NCBI GenBank assembly: GCA_905216055.1 | Contig: CAJMSH010000001.1 | Coordinates: 248,001-312,000 of the forward strand | Reading direction: 5' to 3' | From: an uncultured bacterium | GTDB taxonomy: Bacteria; Cyanobacteriota; Vampirovibrionia; Gastranaerophilales; Gastranaerophilaceae | Length of the DNA: 64,000 bases | The notes under the pieces: model-generated | The model's database searches: none | What the model was told of the DNA's origin: nothing | The model's input: only the letters and a program-made list of their open reading frames with translations | Position numbers and translations under genes: made by a program | In this document: one piece after another, positions 32,984-40,830 of the stretch | Numbering within the stretch: position 1 is the first letter of the stretch | Layout of the letters: each line of letters opens with the position of its first letter

Positions 32984-34136
32984 AAATTACGATAACGCAG
33001 TAAAATTATTGACTTCTCAAGGAAAATTTTATATAAATCTCGGATTGGAAAGAATTTCTCAAGTGTTACATTTGCTTGGCAATCCTCAAGACAAATTAAA
33101 ATGTATTCATGTCGCTGGAACAAACGGCAAAGGCTCTGTTTGCGCAATTATTTCAACAATTTTGACTGATGCAGGGATAAAAACAGGTCTATATACAAGT
33201 CCGCATATATTTAATTATACAGAAAGAATTAAAATTAACGGGGTTGATATATCTAAAGAAGATTTTGCAAATTACGTATTTAATATTTGTGATGTAGCGG
33301 ATAAAAATAATATTCATTTGACTGAATTTGAAATCCTCACTGCTGTTATGTTTAAGTATTTTGCGGATAATAATGTTGAAGTCGTTGTTTTAGAAACAGG
33401 GCTTGGCGGAAGATTTGATGCTACAAATGTTATAAAATCAAACCTTTGCTCGATTATAACTCATATAGATTTGGATCATACGGAACGATTAGGAAATACA
33501 AAATCAAAAATTGCCTTTGAAAAAGCAGGTATAATAAAGCCAAATTGTCCTGTATTTACATCAGAAGGGTATGAAGAAATAAAAGATAAAGCAGATGAAG
33601 TAAATTCTTTATTTGTTATGGTTGCACCTTTCGAGGATACTACAAATCTTTCTCTTAAAGGAACTTGTCAGCAGGCAAATTTATCGTTGGCTCTTGCGGC
33701 TGTAAGACAGCTTTTCCCGCAAATATCAGAGGCTTCTATTCAAAATTCATTGAAAAATGTAAAACATCCTTGCCGTTTTCAATTATGCAGAGATGATTTA
33801 ATTGTTGACGGATCTCACAATCCAAACGGGATTATGGCTCTTCGTGAAAGCTTAGATTTATATTACCCTAATAAAAAACGCTGCTTTGTTTTTGGATGTT
33901 TGAGAAATAAGGATTACAAAAAAATGATGGAAATATTGTTCTCAAGAGGGGATGAAATATATTTCTATCATTTTAATAATAAAAATTCTTGTTCAATCGA
34001 AGAATTGCAAGAAGCTTGCGAATTTCCGTCTAAAGAATTTAAATCTTTTGACGAGCTTCCAAAAGATTCTTTGAAAATAATCTGTGGCTCATTTTATATG
34101 CTTAATGAGATTGTGCCTGAGCATCTTGTTCGTTAG
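32976..34136 (+). CDS. folC: Folylpolyglutamate / dihydrofolate synthase
   Basis: FolC adds glutamate to folates and, in many bacteria, also makes dihydrofolate. The 386-residue ligase is a relative of the Mur enzymes with ATP loop VAGTNGKGSVCAII, the TSPHIFNYTERI omega loop, ETGLGGRFDATNV, and DGSHNPNGIMAL in the C-terminal domain. It is a little short compared with the usual 420-430. It overlaps murG at the start and the opposing glycosyltransferase by 35 bases at the end. Confidence 0.92.
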   Translation: MDKNYDNAVKLLTSQGKFYINLGLERISQVLHLLGNPQDKLKCIHVAGTNGKGSVCAIISTILTDAGIKTGLYTSPHIFNYTERIKINGVDISKEDFANYVFNICDVADKNNIHLTEFEILTAVMFKYFADNNVEVVVLETGLGGRFDATNVIKSNLCSIITHIDLDHTERLGNTKSKIAFEKAGIIKPNCPVFTSEGYEEIKDKADEVNSLFVMVAPFEDTTNLSLKGTCQQANLSLALAAVRQLFPQISEASIQNSLKNVKHPCRFQLCRDDLIVDGSHNPNGIMALRESLDLYYPNKKRCFVFGCLRNKDYKKMMEILFSRGDEIYFYHFNNKNSCSIEELQEACEFPSKEFKSFDELPKDSLKIICGSFYMLNEIVPEHLVR

Positions 34137-35676
34137 CCATTTCTTCTAACAAATTTGTAACCTTAGCAGGTTCAAAATCTGTGCAAGAATTCCAGATTAA
34201 TGTAGGTTTTTTGCCGTTAATTGAAGGGCTTGGGTAATCACTGTTACAAAAACCTTTTAGCATATTTGTTGAACCATCAACATTTGATGTGAAATATTTG
34301 CAGCAACTGCAAATTTTTAGTACAAAACCATAATCATATAGTTTTTGTCTGATTTCTTGCAAAGCATCAATCATTCTTAAATGTCTTGCTGTTACAAATT
34401 TTTTGTTTTTATATAAAAATTTAATTTTTGCAAGTCCTGATTCAGATATGAATTCCAATTTGCAAGGTAGTTCTCTTCTGTTGCTATTCATTACAAAAGC
34501 TTCTATTACAAGTTTTTCTGTCCCTTCAGGAAGTTCTTCGCATTTTGTTATTTTGGCTCTTATACCTCTTACTGGTGGAAGATTTTTGATGATATGGCAT
34601 AATGAATAAATCGGATATAAGCATAGAAGCATAATTTCTCTAAATCTTAGTTTTGAATTTATTAAGCTTATGCCAAAGCCTGCAACTAGGATTAAGAATG
34701 TTAAAAGAACAATCTTAAAATCAACGAAGAAATAATATCTGTAAGAATGCTTCATTACTGCAGCATAAATTAATAAAATCATCCAAATATTTGGATTCAG
34801 CAAAGAAAATGTGTGTTCTGCAAAAACTAAGTTGTTAGCTCCAATTTGAGTAAAACAATTTTTGAACAAATCAAGTCTTGCTGAAAGTCTTGGCTTTCTG
34901 AATTCGTAATTTGCAGTATCAACATAAGTTTGAATATTTGGATTATATGTGCAAGGGCACTTAATTTTAGATAAAAGCATACTGTATTTGAGTTCGGAAT
35001 TAATGTCTTTAAAGTCAACAGAACCGATTTCATCTACAATATCTTTCTTTATTACAAAGACACCTGAATCTGCGCTTGCTGCAAGTCCAAACAGAGAACG
35101 AGCTTTTCTCATAAAGTTCATGTGATATTTTTGGTATGCTGCTTTTATTTTATCAACAGGACCAAGATTATCTGTAATAATAAGTGTTTCACCACTTAGT
35201 GCACTATTATTGACAAGAGCAGAATTTACTGTTGTTAAAAAGTTGCTTGGTATGCTTCTATCTGCATCTAAAAATACGTATGAATCTATTGTTTGATCTT
35301 TTGATAATCTTTCAATAAGCATTGATATGGCTTGGTCTTTACCAACAGTACCAACGTCAGTTATATTTATAAGGTTTATGAACGGATCATTTGCAAAAAT
35401 TTGTTCTGAACCGTCTGAACAATTATCAAGTATTAGAAATACTCTAAAATTATTGATTGGGTAATCTTGCATTTTTAATTCATTGATTAGATTGTCAAGG
35501 GTAATTTTGTTATTTCTTGCATAAATTACAACTGCAATATTATCTTTTTCTTCATATTGAGAATATCTTTTTTCGATTTTAAACGGCTTGTCGTTTAAGT
35601 TTCTGATAGCTAAAGCCATAAAATAGAATGAATATATTGCAACATAAATGTATAAAATGTCTAAAATTAATTCCAT
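34102..35676 (-). CDS. Membrane-anchored GT2 glycosyltransferase with a C-terminal cysteine domain
   Basis: The 524-residue protein has an N-terminal membrane helix, a family 2 glycosyltransferase domain (NIAVVIYARNNKITLDNLI, LILDNCSDGS, and the DxD-type FLDADRS), then two to three membrane helices around residues 300-360. Beyond that lies an unusual C-terminal region of about 160 residues with CSCCKYFTSNVDGS and two more cysteines (GFCNSD, NSCTDF) about 16 residues apart, which looks like a metal-binding module. The sugar donor and acceptor are unknown. An AAAGGAT site precedes ATG 35676. It overlaps folC tail to tail. Confidence 0.8.
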   Translation of the reverse strand: MELILDILYIYVAIYSFYFMALAIRNLNDKPFKIEKRYSQYEEKDNIAVVIYARNNKITLDNLINELKMQDYPINNFRVFLILDNCSDGSEQIFANDPFINLINITDVGTVGKDQAISMLIERLSKDQTIDSYVFLDADRSIPSNFLTTVNSALVNNSALSGETLIITDNLGPVDKIKAAYQKYHMNFMRKARSLFGLAASADSGVFVIKKDIVDEIGSVDFKDINSELKYSMLLSKIKCPCTYNPNIQTYVDTANYEFRKPRLSARLDLFKNCFTQIGANNLVFAEHTFSLLNPNIWMILLIYAAVMKHSYRYYFFVDFKIVLLTFLILVAGFGISLINSKLRFREIMLLCLYPIYSLCHIIKNLPPVRGIRAKITKCEELPEGTEKLVIEAFVMNSNRRELPCKLEFISESGLAKIKFLYKNKKFVTARHLRMIDALQEIRQKLYDYGFVLKICSCCKYFTSNVDGSTNMLKGFCNSDYPSPSINGKKPTLIWNSCTDFEPAKVTNLLEEMANEQDAQAQSH

Positions 35677-35767
35677 AATAATCCTTTCACAATAATATTT
35701 TATTTAAAAGCATGTTAAAAATCCATTACATGTTAATAAATGTAATTTAATCTTATAAGTTTTACGA

Positions 35768-35796
35768 TTGTAATTTTTTTTAATATATGTTATAAT
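35768..35796 (+). promoter_or_regulatory. Promoter of the pilin-like gene at 35840
   Basis: TTGTAA (35768-35773), a 17-base spacer and TATAAT (35791-35796), giving a start near 35803 and a leader with GAGGGG before ATG 35840. Confidence 0.7.
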
Positions 35797-35839
35797 TATA
35801 TTATATTGTTTATTTAAAGTTAAGATAAGCGAGGGGTCA

Positions 35840-36580
35840 ATGGGAAAATTTTTAAATTGTAAGTCTGGGTTTACGCTTGCAGAAGTTTTGGTTACTCTTG
35901 GTATTATAGGTGTTGTTTCAGCTATGACAATTCCTACATTAATGCAAAACCATCAAAAAAAAGTATATATAACTGAATTGCATAAAGTTTATAATGAATT
36001 TCAACAAGCTGCATTAGCTCAAATTACTTCACGTAATGCAATAAATCTTACAGAAGCCGGAGTTCGTAGTGATGCTGCTATGGGAACGTTTATAAGAAAT
36101 CAGTTTAAGGTTGTAAAAGATTGTACAGGTGATCCAACAGATTGTTTAGCTGACAGTTATACAAATATGAATGGCGGTGCAGTAAGATCATATTCAGATA
36201 CTACTGCTCCATGTTTTGTTTTGGCCAGTGGAGCTGCTATCTGTGCAAAGTATCAGGTATCAGAGAGAGAGCTAGTTAATGATAGTGGGGTGGTTGTCGG
36301 AATTTCTCTTGATTATATCGCCAATTTAATGGGTGATTTAATAATTGATATTAATGGAAAACAAGGGCCTAATGTTGTTGGAAGAGATTTATTTGTTGCC
36401 GGTATTTATTCAGACGGATCTGTAAAATCAGCTTTACAAGGACCTAGACTAATTATGCCGGGAGAAGAGATAAAGACTAATCTGGCAAAATGTCAGTCTG
36501 CAACTAAGATTGAACGTCAAGGAGATGCATCATATTGTTTCAATGAAATATTAAGCAATAATTGGGAAATGGATTATTAA
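35840..36580 (+). CDS. Type IV pilin-like protein
   Basis: This 246-residue prepilin-like protein has a short leader MGKFLNCKSG and the box FTLAEVLVTLGIIGVV followed by the hydrophobic helix. The mature helix continues as LHKVYNEFQQAALAQ. The ectodomain has INLTEAGVRS, cysteine pairs, IIDINGKQGPNVVGRDLF and the C-terminal end NNWEMDY. It is a close paralogue of the gene at 40183 over most of its length. It is monocistronic, with its own promoter and terminator, and lacks any homopolymer tract. Role in adhesion, motility or DNA uptake is unknown; no assembly genes except the degenerate ATPase at 40827 are nearby. Confidence 0.85.
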   Translation: MGKFLNCKSGFTLAEVLVTLGIIGVVSAMTIPTLMQNHQKKVYITELHKVYNEFQQAALAQITSRNAINLTEAGVRSDAAMGTFIRNQFKVVKDCTGDPTDCLADSYTNMNGGAVRSYSDTTAPCFVLASGAAICAKYQVSERELVNDSGVVVGISLDYIANLMGDLIIDINGKQGPNVVGRDLFVAGIYSDGSVKSALQGPRLIMPGEEIKTNLAKCQSATKIERQGDASYCFNEILSNNWEMDY

Positions 36581-36600
36581 AAATATTGCATAGTTAAAAA

Positions 36601-36627
36601 AGCTCCTCTTATGAGGAGCTTTTTTAT
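36601..36627 (+). terminator. Rho-independent terminator
   Basis: AGCTCCTC pairs with GAGGAGCT around TTAT, followed by TTTTTT. It lies 21 bases after the pilin stop. Confidence 0.93.
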
Positions 36628-36653
36628 TTCTTCCCGAATTTATTTCGGTATCT

Positions 36654-37409
36654 TTATACTAGTTCAACAACTTTCAATGCATTTCTTGAAGCTATTTCAA
36701 CAAGGCTTTTTGCAGTAGCAATCATTGAAATTTCTGAATCAGCTTTGTTAATGCAAGAACCGCAACCGATAGCTGAAGCACCTGCTGCAAAAGCAAATGG
36801 AGCTGTTGTTGGGTTGATGGCAGTTGCTGTCATAATTGGAAGATCAATATTTCTTGATAATTCAATTGTGTTAGAAAGTGTTAGTTCTGCTCTTTCCATT
36901 AAACCTCTTGCGCCATCTGAAATATGAGAAGATGAGAAGTGACCTTCAGTTTGAATTAGGTCAATACCCATATTTTCAAGGTTTCTTGCAAGATTGATTT
37001 GATCTGCAATAGCTAATTCGCCAGGAATAGTTACTGAGAAGAATGTTCTGTTATCACCAAGCAAGTTAAGAGTTTCTTTAACCAATGATAAAACTGTATC
37101 AGCAGAGAAAGACATTCCTTTTTTATAAAGAACATCAAAGTTGCCAAGTTCGATTGCATCAGCACCAAGTTCTACAGCTTTTGCAAGTTCTGAAGGAACG
37201 ATTGATGATACGAATAGTGGCATATCAGTCATTTCTCTGATTTCAGAAATAATTTCTGGTTTTGCGCAAATATCAACGGCAGATGCGCCTGAAACTTCTG
37301 CAGCTGTAACTACTTTTTTTATGTTTTCGATATCAAAGTTGTCGATACCTGCAATAATTTTAACAGCTCTTTTTTCTGTTAAGTGTTGTTTGAACATTTC
37401 AATACTCAT
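36654..37409 (-). CDS. ycf23: Ycf23/DUF561 family protein
   Basis: The 251-residue TIM-barrel-type protein matches the Ycf23/DUF561 family of cyanobacteria and algal plastids, with AVKIIAGIDNFDIENIKK at the start, ASAVDICAKPEII, VSSIVPSELAKAVELGAD, IELGNFDVLYKKG and DLIQTEGH. No biochemical function is established to my knowledge; the barrel resembles NAD(P)- or phosphate-binding aldolase-like proteins. Its presence in a clearly non-photosynthetic-looking genome supports descent from the cyanobacterial lineage. It converges on the terminator at 36601 and is transcribed alone. Confidence 0.85.
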   Translation of the reverse strand: MSIEMFKQHLTEKRAVKIIAGIDNFDIENIKKVVTAAEVSGASAVDICAKPEIISEIREMTDMPLFVSSIVPSELAKAVELGADAIELGNFDVLYKKGMSFSADTVLSLVKETLNLLGDNRTFFSVTIPGELAIADQINLARNLENMGIDLIQTEGHFSSSHISDGARGLMERAELTLSNTIELSRNIDLPIMTATAINPTTAPFAFAAGASAIGCGSCINKADSEISMIATAKSLVEIASRNALKVVELV

Positions 37410-37561
37410 AATTCTAGGGTCCTTTCTTATTCAAATATATATTTTTTTTCTGAATTATACATTAAAATTGTAATAATTACAATAACTAACCTAAAATTTT
37501 TAAGAAAGTCTGATGAATTAATCTTGTAATATTTCATAATGGAAATGAAAAGAGGAGTGTT

Positions 37562-38266
37562 ATGATAAAAAAGTTTTTGTTATATATTTCGGTTTTAATT
37601 TTAGGAATTATACCTGTTATGGCTCAAAATTTTTCACCTGACGAGATGGTTAATATAAATGTTTATGAAAAGATAAATCCTGCAATTGTGTCTATTGATG
37701 CGAATTTAGATGATGGGTTTTCTGCCGGAACAGGTTGTATTGTGCGTTCTGACGGGGTAATTTTAACAGGGTCGCATGTAATAGAAGGGGCTAATGAAAT
37801 TGATGTTACAACTTATGACGGCAAAATATATAAAGCTTCTGTGCTTGCGAAAATGGGAAAAAATAAAGATTTGGCTTTGTTGAAAATTACACCGAAATCA
37901 AGGTTAAAAACTATATCTTTTGGAGATTCTTCAGAGATTAAAGTTGGACAAAAAGTGCTTGCTATCGGAAATCCTTTTGGCTTTGCAGGAACTTTAACAT
38001 CCGGAATTGTATCAAGAATTGATTATGCAAAAGGTAGAATCCAAACAGATGCTGCCATAAATCCAGGGTGTTCGGGCGGTCCGCTTTTAAATTCTCAAGG
38101 TGAGGTTATCGGAATTTCTCAATCAATTTACAATCCTGATAATAATATTTCAAATATTGGTATAGGATTTGCAATTCCTGTAAATGATGCAAAAAAATTC
38201 ATTGAAACAGCAAATTTAAAAAATTCTCCATTAATGGCTAAAAAACGTTTTGCTTTTAAAGAATAA
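37562..38266 (+). CDS. Secreted trypsin-like (HtrA-type) serine protease without PDZ domain
   Basis: The 234-residue precursor has a signal peptide (KKFLLYISVLILGIIPV, likely cleaved after VMA at residue 21). The protease domain has the full triad: His72 in LTGSHVIEG, Asp103 in NKDLALLK, and Ser171 in NPGCSGGPL, where the usual GNSGGP asparagine is replaced by cysteine. The oxyanion loop glycines are kept. There is no PDZ domain; the chain ends about 40 residues after the serine region. It is probably a periplasmic or cell-surface protease. A GAGGAG ribosome-binding site precedes the ATG. Confidence 0.88.
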   Translation: MIKKFLLYISVLILGIIPVMAQNFSPDEMVNINVYEKINPAIVSIDANLDDGFSAGTGCIVRSDGVILTGSHVIEGANEIDVTTYDGKIYKASVLAKMGKNKDLALLKITPKSRLKTISFGDSSEIKVGQKVLAIGNPFGFAGTLTSGIVSRIDYAKGRIQTDAAINPGCSGGPLLNSQGEVIGISQSIYNPDNNISNIGIGFAIPVNDAKKFIETANLKNSPLMAKKRFAFKE

Positions 38267-38342
38267 TTTAAAGTTTTATAAACTATAACTCTGTTTTTGT
38301 TCTTTCATGGTATATTAGTTTATATAAAGCTAAGGAGGAATT

Positions 38343-39257
38343 ATGACAGAGTTTTATTTTATGGATGGAGAGTATGTAGAAGCTTCTAAAGCTATGATCC
38401 CAATCCGTACACACGCATTCCTTTACGGAACTGCTGTTTTTGAAGGTATTAGAGCTTATTGGAACGAAGAAGAAAAGCAACTTTATGCATTCAGAGTTCC
38501 TGAACACTATGAAAGATTGTTGAGAAGTGCAAAAATTATGTGTATGAAAAGCCCATACACAGTTGAAGAACATTGTGAGATTACAAGAAAATTACTTGCA
38601 AAAAACAATTATAAAGAAGATTGCTACATGCGTCCTACTTTATACAAATCTGCTCAAAAAGTTGGACCTGGTTTGTATGATAATACTGATTCTTATGCGT
38701 TAATTACAAACAAAATGGGAGATTATATCGATACATCAAAAGGTTTGAGAGTTTGTGTATCAAGCTGGAGAAGAAACAGCGATAACGCTATTCCTCCTCG
38801 TGCTAAAGTTGCAGGTTCTTATGCAAATGCTGCATTAATTAAAACAGATGCTCATAATATGGGCTTTGATGATGCAGTTGTTCTTGATGAAGCAGGACAA
38901 GTTACAGAAGGTTCTGCTATGAACTTGTTCCTTGTTCAAAACGGTAAACTTGTTACAACTATGAAAACTGATAATATTTTGGTTGGTGTAACTAGAAATA
39001 CAATTATGGAACTTGCAAAAGATGTTCTTGGTATTGAAACTGAAGAACGTCCAATAGACAGAACAGAACTTTATATTTCAGATGAAGCATTCTATTGCGG
39101 TACAGGTGCTCAAATTAGCCCTATCGTAAGCATTGATAACAGAACTTTAGGTGACGGTACTTTAGGACCTATATCTAAAGAGCTTCAAAAACTTTACTTT
39201 GACGTTGTTAAAGGAAAAGTTCCAAAATATAAAAAATGGTGTATGCCGGTTTACTAA
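38343..39257 (+). CDS. ilvE: Branched-chain amino acid aminotransferase
   Basis: IlvE carries out the last transamination step for valine, leucine and isoleucine. The 304-residue class IV PLP enzyme has DGEYVEASKAMIPIRTHAF, FEGIRAYW, the PLP lysine in RAKVAGSYANAAL, EGSAMNLFLV and GVTRNTI, with FYCGTGAQISPI near the end. Length and motifs fit IlvE rather than D-amino acid aminotransferase or PabC. AAGGAGG lies seven bases before ATG 38343. The other ilv genes are elsewhere. Confidence 0.93.
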   Translation: MTEFYFMDGEYVEASKAMIPIRTHAFLYGTAVFEGIRAYWNEEEKQLYAFRVPEHYERLLRSAKIMCMKSPYTVEEHCEITRKLLAKNNYKEDCYMRPTLYKSAQKVGPGLYDNTDSYALITNKMGDYIDTSKGLRVCVSSWRRNSDNAIPPRAKVAGSYANAALIKTDAHNMGFDDAVVLDEAGQVTEGSAMNLFLVQNGKLVTTMKTDNILVGVTRNTIMELAKDVLGIETEERPIDRTELYISDEAFYCGTGAQISPIVSIDNRTLGDGTLGPISKELQKLYFDVVKGKVPKYKKWCMPVY

Positions 39258-39266
39258 AAAAAATAT

Positions 39267-39293
39267 CTACCCTCGCCTATGCGGTGGGGGTAG
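39267..39293 (+). terminator. Strong hairpin after ilvE
   Basis: CTACCCTCGCC and GGTGGGGGTAG pair over eleven bases (two G-U) around TATGC, followed by a short T-containing stretch (TATTTCTT). It lies ten bases after the ilvE stop and probably ends that transcript, at least partly. Confidence 0.7.
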
Positions 39294-39341
39294 TATTTCT
39301 TAATTATGTTAAAATTAGTTTGATTAGGATAATTTTCGCTG

Positions 39342-40067
39342 ATGGAATTTCTAGGTTTGTGCGTTCAAAATTTAATAAAGAGTATAAAGTACCTTTTTCA
39401 GGTTCGTTTTTCTTCTGTTTTGGCTCAGGCTGCTTCTATCAGCTATGATTCGTTACCTATATCATTGATAATTGCATTTATCGCTGCTGCTGTAATTGCA
39501 GTTCAGGTTTCAAAACAATTTTTGATGAGTGGAGCTGATACTTATATCGGCGGAACAATCGCTGTTGTTATGATAAGAGAAATTGCACCGGGATTTGTTG
39601 CACTTGCAATCGGAGCAAGAGCTGGTACTGCAATATCAGCGGAAATCGCAAATATGCAGGTTACATCTCAGGTTGATGCTATGAAAACCTTGAAGGTAGA
39701 TCCTGTAGGTTATTATTTTACGCCAAGAATAATAGCAGGGATTTTAACTGTTCCTATGGTTGTTTTGTTGGCGGAATTTGTCGGAATTGCAGGGGGAATG
39801 CTTGTTTCTTATGCAACGATTGAACTACATCCTGCAAGATATATGAATTCTGCATGGTTATGGATTTCTACAAGAGATATTTATATAAGCCTTTTAAAGG
39901 CGGCTATATTTGGCGGTTTAATAGCACTTGTTTGTGCAACTCAAGGTTATTGTACAAAAGGGGGAGCCAAAGAGGTTGGGACTTCAACAACTCAGGCTGC
40001 TATTTTATCAACTGTTTATTTGTTGATTGCTGATTTCCTTGTTAATCTTGTTTTTTATATTATATAA
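39342..40067 (+). CDS. MlaE-family ABC transporter permease
   Basis: The 241-residue protein has five to six membrane segments and the MlaE signature: FLMSGADTYIGGTIAVVMIREIAPGF, then ALAIGARAGTAISAEIANM and VTSQVDAMKTLKVDP. Homologues move phospholipids or other lipids between membranes with an ATPase (MlaF) and an MCE protein (MlaD); neither is adjacent here. The gene has no clear ribosome-binding site, and GATAAT lies eight bases before the ATG, so it may be leaderless. It is probably the permease of a cyanobacterial-type lipid transporter. Confidence 0.87.
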   Translation: MEFLGLCVQNLIKSIKYLFQVRFSSVLAQAASISYDSLPISLIIAFIAAAVIAVQVSKQFLMSGADTYIGGTIAVVMIREIAPGFVALAIGARAGTAISAEIANMQVTSQVDAMKTLKVDPVGYYFTPRIIAGILTVPMVVLLAEFVGIAGGMLVSYATIELHPARYMNSAWLWISTRDIYISLLKAAIFGGLIALVCATQGYCTKGGAKEVGTSTTQAAILSTVYLLIADFLVNLVFYII

Positions 40068-40116
40068 AATAAAAATATGGTTTTAAATGTTAATTTGTAT
40101 AGTAAATCTTTTTTTG

Positions 40117-40144
40117 TTGAAAAAGTGATGTTATATGGTATAAT
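40117..40144 (+). promoter_or_regulatory. Promoter of the pilin-like gene at 40183
   Basis: TTGAAA (40117-40122), a 16-base spacer and TATAAT (40139-40144). A second TATAAT lies at 40159-40164. The leader includes GAGG at 40171. Confidence 0.6.
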
Positions 40145-40182
40145 ATAATATATGTTGGTATAATTTTGATGAGGTTATTAAG

Positions 40183-40830
40183 TTGAAAAAGGGTTTTACT
40201 CTTGCAGAGGTTTTGGTCACTTTAGGAATAATTGGTGTCGTATCTGCTATGACAGTTCCGACATTAATGCAAAATTATCAAAAGAAAAGTTATGTAACTC
40301 AATTGCATAAAGTTTATAATGAACTGAATCAAGTTTTATTGAAATATCAGACAGATAAAAATGCAATAAATCTTACAGAAGCAGGTTTAACATCTACTGC
40401 TGCACTTCAAAATATGATTACATCTTATATGAAAGTTGTATCTACTTGTGATTCGGTTACAACTCCTTGTTTTGCAAGTGAGTACAGTTATTTGAATGGT
40501 TCGACAATTTCCCCAAGTTCATATACTTCGAATGCAAAATCTTATGTTCTTGCAAGTGGTGCCTCAATTAGACCTATTTATAGTAAGCCTTCTACATATA
40601 AAATAGCTAATATACTTGTAGATATTAATGGCCCTCAAGGCCCAAATATCTCTGGAAGAGATTTTTTCTTCCTATATTTATATTCAAATGGGATGCTTGA
40701 TGATGGCCCAGATAATACAAGTAATAATGCACCTTTGACGAAAGAACAAAGAGAAGCATCTAATTGTCAAACATCTTTAAATGGGTGTTTTGGACGATTG
40801 TTAAATGATAATTGGGAAATGAATTATTAA
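40183..40830 (+). CDS. Type IV pilin-like protein
   Basis: A 215-residue prepilin-like protein with a minimal four-residue leader (MKKG, from a TTG start) directly before FTLAEVLVTLGIIGVV. TTG is chosen because no ATG precedes the box and GAGG lies eight bases before it. The paralogue at 35840 shares LHKVYNEL, NAINLTEAGL, the cysteine pairs, VDINGPQGPNISGRDFF and the end DNWEMNY, so they arose by duplication. The stop overlaps the opposing ATPase gene by four bases. Without nearby pilus assembly genes the specific function is unknown. Confidence 0.85.
   Translation: MKKGFTLAEVLVTLGIIGVVSAMTVPTLMQNYQKKSYVTQLHKVYNELNQVLLKYQTDKNAINLTEAGLTSTAALQNMITSYMKVVSTCDSVTTPCFASEYSYLNGSTISPSSYTSNAKSYVLASGASIRPIYSKPSTYKIANILVDINGPQGPNISGRDFFFLYLYSNGMLDDGPDNTSNNAPLTKEQREASNCQTSLNGCFGRLLNDNWEMNY

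Noticed and set aside
39236..39448. Open frame over the ilvE 3' end and the MlaE 5' end.
   Set aside because: It overlaps both genes in another frame, and contains the hairpin at 39267; no ribosome-binding site or homology.
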